Of a stretch of DNA of 64,000 nucleotides, positions 9,578 through 18,687 are shown piece after piece. Each line of letters opens with the position of its first letter. Position 1 is the first letter of the stretch. The position numbers and the translations under genes are program-made. This DNA comes from Streptococcaceae bacterium. GTDB lineage: Bacteria; Bacillota; Bacilli; Lactobacillales; Streptococcaceae. The DNA is taken from contig CABIZZ010000001.1 of assembly GCA_902363395.1 (NCBI GenBank), positions 620,001 through 684,000 of the forward strand, given 5' to 3'. A model generated the notes under the pieces. The model was not told the origin of the DNA. It worked only from the letters and a program-made list of their open reading frames with translations, and searched no databases.

Positions 9578-10267
9578 ATGGCTAAAAAAAGCAAACAACT
9601 TCGTGCTGCACTTGAAAAAATCGACAGCACAAAAGCATACAGCGTAGAAGAAGCTGTAGCTCTTGCAAAAGAAACTAACTTTGCAAAATTTGACGCAACT
9701 GTAGAAGTTGCTTACAACTTGAACATCGACGTGAAAAAAGCTGACCAACAAATCCGTGGTGCAATGGTATTGCCAAACGGAACTGGTAAAACTGCTCGCG
9801 TTCTTGTATTTGCACGTGGTGCAAAAGCTGAAGAAGCAAAAGCTGCTGGTGCAGACTTCGTTGGTGAAGATGACCTTGTTGCGAAAATCAACGATGGTTG
9901 GTTGGACTTCGACGTTGTTATCGCTACACCTGACATGATGGCTCTTGTTGGACGTCTTGGACGTGTCCTTGGACCACGTAACTTGATGCCAAACCCTAAA
10001 ACTGGTACTGTAACAATGGATGTTGCTAAAGCAGTTGAAGAGTCTAAAGGTGGTAAAATCACTTACCGTGCAGACCGTGCAGGTATCGTACAAGCAATCA
10101 TCGGTAAAGTGTCATTTGACGCTGACAAATTGGTTGAAAACTTCAAAGCTTTCAATGATGTTATCCAAAAAGCAAAACCAGCTACAGCTAAAGGTACTTA
10201 CGTAACTAGCTTGACTTTGACTACAACTCAAGGTCCTGGTATCAAAGTGGATGTTAACTCACTTTAA
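9578..10267 (+). CDS. rplA: 50S ribosomal protein L1
   Basis: This 229-residue protein forms the L1 stalk at the ribosomal E site and represses its own operon by binding mRNA. Family landmarks include [13 protein letters not shown] (about residues 65-77), the domain II stretch [19 protein letters not shown] (about 111-129) and [10 protein letters not shown] (about 132-141). Length matches L1. ACAAGGAGAAAG precedes the ATG at 9578. It is second in the operon after rplK and is followed by a strong terminator. Confidence 0.98.
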   Translation: MAKKSKQLRAALEKIDSTKAYSVEEAVALAKETNFAKFDATVEVAYNLNIDVKKADQQIRGAMVLPNGTGKTARVLVFARGAKAEEAKAAGADFVGEDDLVAKINDGWLDFDVVIATPDMMALVGRLGRVLGPRNLMPNPKTGTVTMDVAKAVEESKGGKITYRADRAGIVQAIIGKVSFDADKLVENFKAFNDVIQKAKPATAKGTYVTSLTLTTTQGPGIKVDVNSL

Positions 10268-10276
10268 TTAGAAATC

Positions 10277-10305
10277 AAAGCTACCTTCGGGTAGCTTTTT
10301 TTATT
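10277..10305 (+). terminator. rplKA operon terminator
   Basis: AAAGCTACC pairs with GGTAGCTTT across a TTCG tetraloop, followed by T-rich sequence. Confidence 0.9.
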
Positions 10306-10364
10306 TCTTTGAATGCTTTCAAAATCGTTCTCCCTAATGATAAACTTGACAAATAATAAAACGC

Positions 10365-10416
10365 TTGCATAAGTACAGAAAAAAGGTATAATATAGTTGA
10401 AAATAAAAATTAAGGA
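10365..10416 (+). promoter_or_regulatory. Adhesin gene promoter and RBS
   Basis: The -35 is TTGCAT (10365-10370), the -10 is TATAAT (10387-10392) with 16-bp spacing, and the Shine-Dalgarno AAGGAG lies at 10412-10417. This placement excludes a TTG at 10397 as the real start. Confidence 0.75.
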
Positions 10417-10423
10417 GAATCAA

Positions 10424-13400
10424 ATGATTTTTAAACGTTCAAACGGAGAATTCCGTGAAACTGATCGAGTGACTCGTTTCAAGTTGATCAAGTCGGGTAA
10501 GAACTGGTTGCGTGCAGCTACTTCAAACTTTGGTTTGCTCAAAGTGATCCGAGGTCAAGTCGAAGAGACTGTTGTTGCTGAGGTTCGTGAAGATGCTGTT
10601 TCTGCTAAGAGCCGTCACTTCTTAAAAGGGATCGTAGTAGCAACGGCCCTTTTAAGTGCTACTACAGTTGCAACTACTACGTTTGCGGATGAAGTTGGAA
10701 ACGAAGTAGTTTCTTCCTCTACAGCAGTGAGTGCTCCATCCCTTTCACCTGAAGCTGCTCCATTGACTGAAGAAAGTTCTAAAGAAGTCTCAGTCCCTCA
10801 AAATGAAACTGCTACAGAAACAAAAGCTTCAGCAGAAAGTTCATCCCAAGTGGTCGAAAGTGCTGTAGCATCGGATGATAAAGCAATCTTAGAACAAAAT
10901 GCATCTGAGGCTGCTCTATTGAATCAGATAGCTGAAAAATATGCTTCTACTCATCAAAATGCAGAGCAAAAAGCAGCCATTAAAGAGGCAGTTGCAAAAG
11001 TTCAAGCTGAATTGCCAACAAAAGAAGCTTCGAGCAATTCTGAAGTAAAATCACAATCATATGCTGAAAAACGAGAACGCTTGAACAAGTCAGTAGACGA
11101 TATGATGGCAACCTTGAAGGCTGCAGGCTTTAATGGAAATACAACTGTTAATGGTGCACCAGCAATCTCTGCTCAGTTAGATGCTCTTTCAACTTCAAAC
11201 ACCTTGACTGCCCCATCAGTTACTCCAACAATGGAGGATCCAAACGGTGCTTCCATTAATGACCCAGCATGGAACAATACAACTTATCAATTGGATCCAA
11301 ATGCTGACCGCTATACCTATTCTATTTGGGATCTTCAAAACTGGCAAGGTCCGGCAAATCAAGGTGGCGTTACCTATAGCAATGGTGGCTATTATGTAAC
11401 CTTCTCAGTAGATCGTTCTGCTGTCGGAACAACTCAGACACCAACTGTTCATGCTCGTTTGGTCGAAAAAGCTACTGGTAAAGAAGTCGAATCCTTGGAT
11501 TTGACTGCCAAGTCAACTTTCCAATTTAAGACCTTGGTGAACGAAAATCCTACTTATGCCCCTCAATTTGATTATACTGCTGGGGAATCTTCGCAAATCC
11601 TAGGAACTTGGACCAATAACCGTGAAGCTGGTCCAACTTCTGATGATAAATATAAACACCATATTCTTCAAATTCGTGATACGACTAAACCAGGAAATGT
11701 TGGGGAAACAAAACCGAATGTTCAAACAGTTATACCAACTGAAAAAGTAACCCATACCACCTACTATAAAGTAGACGGTACGAATGAAGAATTGGCTTCA
11801 TACAGCCAGACGGGTATTGAAAGCCAAGACTACAAGGCCTCTAATCCGCGTGAATTTGAAGGCTACGAGTTTGTACGTACGGATGCTGAAAAGGATATGA
11901 CCGGTTCTCTGGGTGGTGTCGGAGCTAAATATTTGGAACTCCAAGGTGGACGTGCTCACTACTACGTCAAACGGATTGTAGAGCAAGTCGATAAAGATGG
12001 AACATCTGTTGTTAAATTGTATGCTTTAGACCCATCAAAAGTGGCATCGTATAATCCATCAACGGATGTAAATACGCTTGATTTAACCAACTATACATTA
12101 TTGTATACTTCAGATCCGGTTAAGCCAGGAGGTAAGCCAACACCTGCTGGAACAGCAACTGAACCTAAAGAGGTCGGATATGTTGACAGTAAGGATGGAA
12201 AATACCATCTTAAAGTAGCAACTTATACGGATGGTGGAAATGGAAATGTGCGTTTGAGTGGTTGGTACAATAAGGCTACTGGGGATGCCTTTACAGCCTC
12301 ACCACAGTTCTCAGCAGATGTCGATCCTGTTCGAAACAATACTTCCAACATCATTGGTGGGAACACACCAGGGGATAAAGCGTCTGGATATCCATCATTC
12401 TTTAATAACTATTCTCTTCCATCCATTAAAGAAATTTCTACAGATGTAACGCACTATTACCGCAAATCAGATGTTACTGGTAGTGTTTACGTTCATTATA
12501 AGGATACCGAGGGTAATGAGCTGAAAACTTCCGTCACAGATGAAGCGGCACAACCAATTAATAAGGCCTACGATACAGTGGTAGACAACCGTCCACAAGA
12601 GATTACATTCGAAGGCAAGACTTACGAATTGGTTCCAGCAGGTAACTATACAGTCGGTGAAGTAGATGATGAAGGTCACCTCAAGTCTACTGATCCTACC
12701 ACAGGTAAGGTCATCGAAGGTGATAAGAACGTCACCTACGTATACAAATTGAAGGAAACTCCAGCTGAGCCTAAGGGTAATGTCTATGTTCACTATGTAG
12801 ATACAGAAGGCAAGACTATCAAGTCCGATGTGACGGATGAAGACGCTCAACCAGTGGACAAAGACTACGATACAGTGGTAGACAACCGCCCACAAGAGAT
12901 TGAATTCGAAGGCAAGACTTACGAATTGGTACCAGCTGGCAGCTACACAGTCGGTGAAGTAGATGATGAAGGTCACCTTAAATCTACCGATCCTACAACA
13001 GGCAAAGTGATCGAAGGCGATAAGAACGTCACCTACGTATACAAATTGAAGGAAACCCCAGCTGAGCCTAAGGGTAACGTCTATGTACACTATGTAGATA
13101 CAGAAGGGAAGACCATCAAGTCAGATGTGACCGATGAAGACGCTCAACCAGTGGATAAAGACTACGATACAGTGGTAGACAACCGCCCACAAGAGATTAC
13201 ATTCGAAGGCAAGACTTACGAATTGGTACCAGCTGGCAACTACACAGTCGGTGAAGTAGATGACGAGGGTCACCTTAAATCTACCGATCCTACAACAGGC
13301 AAAGTGATCGAAGGCGATAAGAACGTCACCTACGTATACAAATTGAAGGAAACCCCAGCAGAGCCTAAGGGTAACGTCTATGTACACTATGTAGATACAG

Positions 13401-15649
13401 AAGGGAAGACCATCAAGTCAGATGTGACCGATGAAGACGCTCAACCAGTGGATAAAGACTACGATACAGTGGTAGACAACCGCCCACAAGAGATTACATT
13501 CGAAGGCAAGACTTACGAATTGGTACCAGCTGGCAGCTACACAGTCGGTGAAGTAGATGACGAGGGTCACCTTAAATCTACAGACCCTACAACCGGTAAG
13601 GTTATCGAAGGCGATAAGAACGTCACCTACGTATACAAATTGAAGGAAACCCCAGCAGAGCCTAAGGGTAACGTCTATGTACACTATGTAGATACAGAAG
13701 GGAAGACCATCAAGTCAGATGTGACGGATGAAGATGCTCAACCAGTGGACAAGGATTACGACACAGTTGTAGATAATCGCCCACAAGAGATTACATTCGA
13801 AGGCAAGACTTACGAATTGGTACCAGCTGGTAGCTACACAGTCGGTGAAGTAGATGATGAAGGTCACCTCAAGTCAACCGACCCAACAACCGGTAAGGTC
13901 ATCGAAGGCGATAAGAATGTCACCTATGTATACAAATTGAAGGAAACCCCAGCTGAGCCGAAGGGTAATGTTTATGTACACTATGTGGATACAGAAGGCA
14001 AGACCATCAAGTCAGATGTGACGGACGAAGATGCTCAACCAGTGGACAAAGACTACGATACAGTGGTAGACAACCGTCCGCAAGAGATCGAATTCGAAGG
14101 CAAGACTTACGAATTGGTACCAGCTGGTAGCTACACAGTCGGTGAAGTAGATGATGAAGGTCACCTTAAATCTACCGACCCTACAACCGGTAAGGTCATC
14201 GAAGGCGATAAGAATGTCACCTACGTATACAAACTGAAGGAAACTCCAGTTGAGCCTAAGAAGGGTGAAGTCATCATCACTTACGTAGACGAAAATGGCA
14301 AGGAAATCGAAAAACCTCGTCAAGACACACCAAACTCACCATATGACACTCCATATAACACCACTGAGGAAGGTGAAAAACCAAACACAATCAAGACACC
14401 AGACGGTAAGACCTACAAGATCGTACCGAAAGGTGACTACCCAGTAGGTAAAGTGGACGAAGATGGCCATTTGGAATCATCTGATCCAATTAAAGGTAAA
14501 GTTGACAAACCTAAGTCAATCATCACTTACGTTTATAAAGAAGTGAAGGAAGAATCAACACAACCTAAGGGTAACATCTACGTACACTATGTAGATACAG
14601 AAGGCAAGACCATCAAGTCTGATGTAACCGACGAAGACGCTCAACCAGTGGACAAAGACTACGACACAGTGGTAGACAACCGTCCACAAGAGATCGCATT
14701 CGAAGGCAAGACCTATGAATTAGTACCAGCTGGCACTTACACTGTCGGTGAAGTAGATGACCAAGGTCACCTTAAATCTACCGATCCTACAACCGGCAAG
14801 GTCATCGAAGGCGATAAGAACGTCACCTACGTATACAAACTGAAGGAAACCCCAGCAGAGCCTAAGAAGGGTGAAGTCATCATCACTTACGTAGACGAAA
14901 ACGGTAAGGAAATCGAAAAACCTCGTCAAGATACACCAAACTCACCATATGACACACCATATAACACCACTGAGGAAGGTGAAAAACCTAACACTATCAA
15001 GACACCAGACGGTAAGACCTACAAGATCGTACCGAAAGGTGACTACCCAGTAGGTAAAGTGGACGAAGATGGCCATTTGGAATCATCTGATCCAATTAAA
15101 GGTAAAGTTGATAAACCAAAATCAACCATCACTTACGTCTATAAAGAAGTGAAGGGTAACGTCTATGTTCACTATAAAGATACAGAAGGAAATGAACTGA
15201 AACCTTCTGTAACGGATGAAGAAAATCAACCGGTTGATAAGGACTACAACACAGTGGTAGACAACCGTCCACAAACAATCGAAAAAGACGGTAAGACTTA
15301 TGAATTGGTTCCAGCAGGAACTTACAAAGTTGGTGAAGTAGACGAGCAAGGTCACCTCAAGTCTACCGATCCTACAACCGGTAAGGTCATCGAAGGTGAT
15401 AAGAACGTTACTTACGTCTACAAACTTGTGAAGTCACCAGAAAAACCAGAAGAACCAACGCCTGGTAAACCGGTAGAACCTACACCAAATAAACCAGTTT
15501 CAGAGCGTCCAGCTAAGCCATCTTCAGCGAAAGAGCAGCTTCCAAATACTGGTGAAAACTCTTCTACAGGTTCTACTGTCCTTGGACTAGTTGCAGGTTT
15601 TGTAGGAATCGTGGCATTTGGTCGCCGAAAAAAAGAAGATGAAAAATAG
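10424..15649 (+). CDS. Large LPxTG-anchored MucBP-repeat surface adhesin
   Basis: I use the ATG at 10424 (1741 residues) because AAGGAG lies eight bases upstream. The N-terminus carries KLIKSGKNWLRAATSNFGLL (about residues 20-39), a KxYKxGKxW-type export signal, then a hydrophobic core and a cut site near TTFADEV. A Ser/Ala/Glu-rich stalk (about 90-230) follows, then a unique domain (about 260-680) that could be the binding head. From residue ~686 to ~1672 there are ten repeats: eight of about 99 residues starting GNVYVHYVDTEG, and two variant repeats starting GEVIITYVDENG. These resemble MucBP mucin-binding modules. A proline-rich stretch, LPNTG (about 1706-1710), a membrane helix and a basic tail mark sortase attachment. 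The ligand is unknown. No accessory-Sec genes lie in this window. Confidence 0.9.
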   Translation: MIFKRSNGEFRETDRVTRFKLIKSGKNWLRAATSNFGLLKVIRGQVEETVVAEVREDAVSAKSRHFLKGIVVATALLSATTVATTTFADEVGNEVVSSSTAVSAPSLSPEAAPLTEESSKEVSVPQNETATETKASAESSSQVVESAVASDDKAILEQNASEAALLNQIAEKYASTHQNAEQKAAIKEAVAKVQAELPTKEASSNSEVKSQSYAEKRERLNKSVDDMMATLKAAGFNGNTTVNGAPAISAQLDALSTSNTLTAPSVTPTMEDPNGASINDPAWNNTTYQLDPNADRYTYSIWDLQNWQGPANQGGVTYSNGGYYVTFSVDRSAVGTTQTPTVHARLVEKATGKEVESLDLTAKSTFQFKTLVNENPTYAPQFDYTAGESSQILGTWTNNREAGPTSDDKYKHHILQIRDTTKPGNVGETKPNVQTVIPTEKVTHTTYYKVDGTNEELASYSQTGIESQDYKASNPREFEGYEFVRTDAEKDMTGSLGGVGAKYLELQGGRAHYYVKRIVEQVDKDGTSVVKLYALDPSKVASYNPSTDVNTLDLTNYTLLYTSDPVKPGGKPTPAGTATEPKEVGYVDSKDGKYHLKVATYTDGGNGNVRLSGWYNKATGDAFTASPQFSADVDPVRNNTSNIIGGNTPGDKASGYPSFFNNYSLPSIKEISTDVTHYYRKSDVTGSVYVHYKDTEGNELKTSVTDEAAQPINKAYDTVVDNRPQEITFEGKTYELVPAGNYTVGEVDDEGHLKSTDPTTGKVIEGDKNVTYVYKLKETPAEPKGNVYVHYVDTEGKTIKSDVTDEDAQPVDKDYDTVVDNRPQEIEFEGKTYELVPAGSYTVGEVDDEGHLKSTDPTTGKVIEGDKNVTYVYKLKETPAEPKGNVYVHYVDTEGKTIKSDVTDEDAQPVDKDYDTVVDNRPQEITFEGKTYELVPAGNYTVGEVDDEGHLKSTDPTTGKVIEGDKNVTYVYKLKETPAEPKGNVYVHYVDTEGKTIKSDVTDEDAQPVDKDYDTVVDNRPQEITFEGKTYELVPAGSYTVGEVDDEGHLKSTDPTTGKVIEGDKNVTYVYKLKETPAEPKGNVYVHYVDTEGKTIKSDVTDEDAQPVDKDYDTVVDNRPQEITFEGKTYELVPAGSYTVGEVDDEGHLKSTDPTTGKVIEGDKNVTYVYKLKETPAEPKGNVYVHYVDTEGKTIKSDVTDEDAQPVDKDYDTVVDNRPQEIEFEGKTYELVPAGSYTVGEVDDEGHLKSTDPTTGKVIEGDKNVTYVYKLKETPVEPKKGEVIITYVDENGKEIEKPRQDTPNSPYDTPYNTTEEGEKPNTIKTPDGKTYKIVPKGDYPVGKVDEDGHLESSDPIKGKVDKPKSIITYVYKEVKEESTQPKGNIYVHYVDTEGKTIKSDVTDEDAQPVDKDYDTVVDNRPQEIAFEGKTYELVPAGTYTVGEVDDQGHLKSTDPTTGKVIEGDKNVTYVYKLKETPAEPKKGEVIITYVDENGKEIEKPRQDTPNSPYDTPYNTTEEGEKPNTIKTPDGKTYKIVPKGDYPVGKVDEDGHLESSDPIKGKVDKPKSTITYVYKEVKGNVYVHYKDTEGNELKPSVTDEENQPVDKDYNTVVDNRPQTIEKDGKTYELVPAGTYKVGEVDEQGHLKSTDPTTGKVIEGDKNVTYVYKLVKSPEKPEEPTPGKPVEPTPNKPVSERPAKPSSAKEQLPNTGENSSTGSTVLGLVAGFVGIVAFGRRKKEDEK
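12479..14263 (+). repeat. Six tandem 297-bp MucBP-like repeats
   Basis: Units begin with a GGT codon at 12479, 12776, 13073, 13370, 13667 and 13964. The period is exactly 297 bp (99 codons) and the units are nearly identical in sequence, the first being the most diverged. This uniformity indicates recent expansion or gene conversion, and makes copy number likely to vary between strains and hard to assemble. Confidence 0.95.
14264..15440 (+). repeat. Alternating long and variant adhesin repeats
   Basis: The order is variant unit (14264), main unit (14570), variant unit (14870) and a diverged main unit (15155-15440). The two variant units, starting GEVIITYVDENG, are close copies of each other. 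The pattern suggests duplication of a variant-plus-main pair. Confidence 0.85.
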
Positions 15650-15735
15650 TTTCTCTTCCTTTGGTGAATGACTGATTTTGCTTTATTCCAAACAGCAAGG
15701 TCTACTTGAAGACTAGAATAGGTTTTATAGCCTTG

Positions 15736-15763
15736 AAAAGGGGATGTTGTATCCCCTTTTTTT
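15736..15763 (+). terminator. Adhesin gene terminator
   Basis: AAAAGGGGAT pairs perfectly with ATCCCCTTTT (15736-15745 with 15751-15760), followed by more T. Confidence 0.88.
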
Positions 15764-15801
15764 ACTTAGTCAACTACGATTCTTATCATCAATGAGATTT
15801 T

Positions 15802-15872
15802 TATAATAAGAGCCTCCAGTCCTAAACAGGTTGAAAGATACATCCTGTTTCTCTCAAGAGGCTCTTTTTGAT
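15802..15872 (+). other. Two-tier hairpin with T run in adhesin-pyrH gap
   Basis: AAGAGCCTC (15808-15816) pairs with GAGGCTCTT (15858-15866). Inside it, AAACAGG (15824-15830) pairs with CCTGTTT (15844-15850). A T run follows, and a TATAAT (15802-15807) abuts the left arm. It could be a second terminator, a small RNA or a remnant element. The rest of the 450-bp gap to pyrH shows no convincing gene; a 15-codon frame at 15924-15971 is too short to support. Confidence 0.45.
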
Positions 15873-16099
15873 AGGTAAGAAAGTCAGCCAACTTCATTAT
15901 TTTGAGAGGTAAAAGGAAGTTCTATGTTTGAAGGAATCGTCTATCCATACGATCAAGCCACTCGGAGATAGTCCATAGAAAAGTGTGGGGTAAAATGATC
16001 ACTTTTAAGAGGATAAGATAAAAATTTTTTTGATAGATATCACTATATAAAAAACGCTTTTTGTGGTAAAATAATACAGATTAAAGAAGGAGTGACAAA

Positions 16100-16831
16100 A
16101 TGGTAGAACCTAAGTATAAACGAATCTTAATTAAGTTATCAGGTGAAGCGTTAGCTGGTGAGCGTGGTGTCGGAATTGATATCAAGACAGTTCAAAAGAT
16201 GGCACTAGAAATCAAAGAAGTTCACGATCTTGGGGTTGAGATCGCTCTCGTAATTGGTGGAGGCAACCTTTGGCGTGGTGAACCTGCTGCAGAGGCAGGA
16301 ATGGATCGTGTGCAAGCGGATTATACTGGAATGCTTGGAACAGTTATGAATGCCTTGGTAATGGCAGATTCTCTTCAACAGGTTGGAGTAGATACTCGGG
16401 TCCAAACAGCGATTGCCATGCAACAAGTCGCTGAGCCTTATATTCGTGGCCGTGCCCTTCGTCACTTGGAAAAAGAGCGTATTGTTATCTTTGGTGCAGG
16501 TATTGGCTCTCCATACTTCTCAACAGATACAACAGCAGCTCTTCGTGCTGCTGAGATTGAAGCAGAAGCTATCTTGATGGCCAAGAATGGGGTAGACGGT
16601 GTTTACAATGCCGATCCGAAGAAAGATAAGACAGCTGTGAAGTTTGAAGAGTTGACTCACCGCGATGTCATCAATAAAGGTCTTCGCATTATGGATTCGA
16701 CAGCATCAACCATCTCGATGGACAATGATATTGACCTAGTCGTTTTCAATATGAACGAACCTGGCAATATTAAACGTGTTGTCTTTGGTGAAAATATCGG
16801 TACCACCGTGTCAAATAATCTAGAAAAATAA
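16100..16831 (+). CDS. pyrH: UMP kinase
   Basis: This 243-residue hexameric kinase of the amino-acid-kinase fold phosphorylates UMP to UDP in pyrimidine nucleotide synthesis. It shows the N-terminal KLSGEAL motif (about residues 13-19), the glycine-rich [12 protein letters not shown] (about 49-60), and a C-terminal nucleotide region with [14 protein letters not shown] (about 162-175). The length is standard. AAGAAGGAG precedes the ATG, and an extended -10 TGGTAAAAT lies at 16064-16072. It is followed 18 bp later by frr, the usual pyrH-frr pair. Confidence 0.97.
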   Translation: MVEPKYKRILIKLSGEALAGERGVGIDIKTVQKMALEIKEVHDLGVEIALVIGGGNLWRGEPAAEAGMDRVQADYTGMLGTVMNALVMADSLQQVGVDTRVQTAIAMQQVAEPYIRGRALRHLEKERIVIFGAGIGSPYFSTDTTAALRAAEIEAEAILMAKNGVDGVYNADPKKDKTAVKFEELTHRDVINKGLRIMDSTASTISMDNDIDLVVFNMNEPGNIKRVVFGENIGTTVSNNLEK

Positions 16832-16849
16832 GGAAGTTAGAGGAATAAA

Positions 16850-17407
16850 ATGGCAAATCCAATTGTAGAAAAAGCAAAAGAAAGAATGACTCAGTCTCAC
16901 CAAAGTTTGGGACGTGAATTTGGAAGTATCCGAGCAGGTCGTGCAAACGCAAGTCTCTTGGATCGTATCTATGTTCAATATTACGGAGTTGATACTCCAT
17001 TGAATCAAATCGCATCAATCACCATTCCAGAAGCTCGTGTGATGTTGATCACACCTTTTGACAAGTCTTCATTAAAAGATATCGAGCACGCTTTGAATGC
17101 TTCTGACCTCGGTATTACTCCAGCCAACGATGGTTCTGTTATCCGCTTGGTCATCCCAGCTTTGACAGAAGAAACACGTCGTGACTTGGCTAAAGAAGTG
17201 AAAAAAGTTGGTGAAAATGCTAAAGTAGCGATCCGTAACATCCGCCGTGATGCGATGGATGAAGCCAAGAAGCAAGAAAAAGCAAAAGAAATCACTGAAG
17301 ATGAATTGAAGGGTCTTGAAAAAGAAATCCAAAAAGTAACCGATGATGCTGTGAAACATGTTGATGAAATGACAGCACACAAAGAAAAAGAATTGCTTGA
17401 AGTCTAA
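16850..17407 (+). CDS. frr: Ribosome recycling factor
   Basis: This 185-residue tRNA-shaped protein, with EF-G, splits post-termination ribosomes. It shows the [19 protein letters not shown] stretch (about residues 27-45), and the C-terminal helix bundle includes [13 protein letters not shown] (about 129-141). Length matches the family. It is co-transcribed with pyrH. A hairpin pairing AACTCAG with CTGAGTT (17436-17462) and followed by TTATTT is a probable terminator. Confidence 0.97.
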   Translation: MANPIVEKAKERMTQSHQSLGREFGSIRAGRANASLLDRIYVQYYGVDTPLNQIASITIPEARVMLITPFDKSSLKDIEHALNASDLGITPANDGSVIRLVIPALTEETRRDLAKEVKKVGENAKVAIRNIRRDAMDEAKKQEKAKEITEDELKGLEKEIQKVTDDAVKHVDEMTAHKEKELLEV

Positions 17408-17435
17408 TCATTTCCAGCAGTTTACAGAGGAAATG

Positions 17436-17468
17436 AACTCAGTTGGCACTGCTGGCTGAGTTTTATTT
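17436..17468 (+). terminator. pyrH-frr terminator
   Basis: AACTCAG (17436-17442) pairs with CTGAGTT (17456-17462), followed by TTATTT. The loop is fairly long, so strength is uncertain. Confidence 0.55.
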
Positions 17469-17513
17469 CCATTAAGGGGCTATTGATGAGCTTTAGCCAG
17501 AAAGAAGGAAAAA

Positions 17514-18368
17514 ATGAATACCAACCTCGCACATGATATCGTGGGCCTTGTAACGGATGAGAATGATCGATTTTACTTTGTCCAGAAGGATGGGCAGACT
17601 TATGCCTTGGACAAGTCTGAAGGAGAGCATGCACTTGGAGAATCCGTCAAGGGCTTTGCCTATACGGATATGAAGCAACGTTTGCGTCTGACCACCCTTG
17701 AAGTCACAGCCCGTCAGGACCAATTTGGCTGGGGAACTGTGACAGAAGTTCGCAAGGACCTGGGTGTATTTGTCGATACGGGTCTACCCGATAAGGAGAT
17801 TGTCGTCTCTCTGGATATTTTGCCAGAAATCAAGGATCTGTGGCCGAAAAAAGGCGATAAACTCTTTGTTCGCCTAGAAGTTGATAAAAAAGATCGGATC
17901 TGGGGTGTCTTGGCCTATCAAGAAGACTTCCAACGAATTGCTCGTCCAGCCTACAACAATATGCAAAACCAGAACTGGCCGGCTATCGTCTATCGCTTAA
18001 AACTCTCAGGGACCTTTGTTTACCTGCCTGAGAACAATATGCTGGGCTTTATCCATCCAAGTGAGCGCTATGCTGAACCCCGTTTGGGACAAGTCCTAGA
18101 TGCTCGGGTCATCGGTTTCCGAGAGGTGGATCGGACCTTGAATTTGTCCTTGAAACCACGCTCATTTGAAATGCTTGAAAACGATGCGCAGATGATTTTG
18201 GCCTACTTGGAGGGGAATGGCGGCTTTATGACCTTGAATGACAAGTCCTCGCCAGAAGAGATTAAGGCTACCTTTGGGATTTCCAAGGGGCAGTTCAAAA
18301 AGGCTCTGGGTGGCTTGATGAAAGCGAAAAAAATCAAGCAAGACCAGTTTGGAACGGAACTAATCTAA
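17514..18368 (+). CDS. cvfB: CvfB-family S1-domain RNA-binding protein
   Basis: This 284-residue cytoplasmic protein belongs to the CvfB/YitL family. Three S1-like RNA-binding domains run in series from the N-terminus: about residues 1-60, 62-130 ([20 protein letters not shown]) and 145-215 ([16 protein letters not shown]). A C-terminal winged-helix module follows (about 225-284, [21 protein letters not shown]). In Staphylococcus aureus CvfB affects virulence gene expression and binds RNA; its role in streptococci is less clear. AGAAGGAA precedes the ATG. The YozE gene follows after 10 bp, so the two are probably co-transcribed. Confidence 0.9.
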   Translation: MNTNLAHDIVGLVTDENDRFYFVQKDGQTYALDKSEGEHALGESVKGFAYTDMKQRLRLTTLEVTARQDQFGWGTVTEVRKDLGVFVDTGLPDKEIVVSLDILPEIKDLWPKKGDKLFVRLEVDKKDRIWGVLAYQEDFQRIARPAYNNMQNQNWPAIVYRLKLSGTFVYLPENNMLGFIHPSERYAEPRLGQVLDARVIGFREVDRTLNLSLKPRSFEMLENDAQMILAYLEGNGGFMTLNDKSSPEEIKATFGISKGQFKKALGGLMKAKKIKQDQFGTELI

Positions 18369-18378
18369 GAGGAGGCCT

Positions 18379-18594
18379 ATGAGAAAATCATTTTACACTT
18401 GGCTGATGACAGAGCGCAATCCCAAAAGCAATGCTCCGAAAGCCTTGCTGGCTGATCTAGCTTTTCATGAGTCTGCCTTTCCAAAACATACAGATGATTT
18501 TGATGAGGTCAGCCGCTTTCTGGAAGAGCATGCCAGTTTCTCCTTTAATCTAGGAGATTTTGATGCAATCTGGGAAGAATACCTCAGTCATTAG
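18379..18594 (+). CDS. YozE/UPF0346 family small protein
   Basis: This 71-residue soluble protein starts [14 protein letters not shown] (residues 4-17) and contains [24 protein letters not shown]. It matches the YozE SAM-like family, small helical proteins of unknown function that are common in Firmicutes. AGAGGAGG lies just before the ATG. It sits 10 bp after cvfB and upstream of the phoH promoter. Confidence 0.88.
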   Translation: MRKSFYTWLMTERNPKSNAPKALLADLAFHESAFPKHTDDFDEVSRFLEEHASFSFNLGDFDAIWEEYLSH

Positions 18595-18645
18595 TAACAG
18601 AAGATAGTGGTGAGCCGGGGATGGTCAATTCTCGGTCACTTTGTT

Positions 18646-18687
18646 ATAATAGAGAAAACTTACAGAAATAGAGAGGTTCTTTATTTG
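18646..18687 (+). promoter_or_regulatory. phoH promoter -10, RBS and TTG start
   Basis: TATAAT (18646-18651) is followed by GAGAGG (18671-18676) and a TTG at 18685. An in-frame GTG at 18607 lies upstream of the -10 box and cannot be the start of a transcript from this promoter. Confidence 0.6.

Noticed and set aside
9515..10093. 192-codon minus-strand frame opposite rplA
   Set aside because: It lies entirely over a conserved ribosomal gene and its intergenic region, and the product is Cys/Phe/Ser-rich with no family resemblance.
12467..15355. Series of minus-strand open frames of 60-200 codons across the adhesin repeats
   Set aside because: They are antisense shadows repeated with the 297-bp period, with no ribosome sites and atypical composition.
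12479..15440. Regularly spaced repeats considered as a CRISPR array
   Set aside because: Units are 297 bp of continuous coding sequence without spacers.
15924..15971. 15-codon frame before pyrH with a purine-rich site
   Set aside because: Short, with no recognisable product; possibly a gene remnant but not supportable.
18607..18684. N-terminal extension of phoH from GTG 18607
   Set aside because: It lies upstream of the phoH -10 box and adds residues absent from the family.
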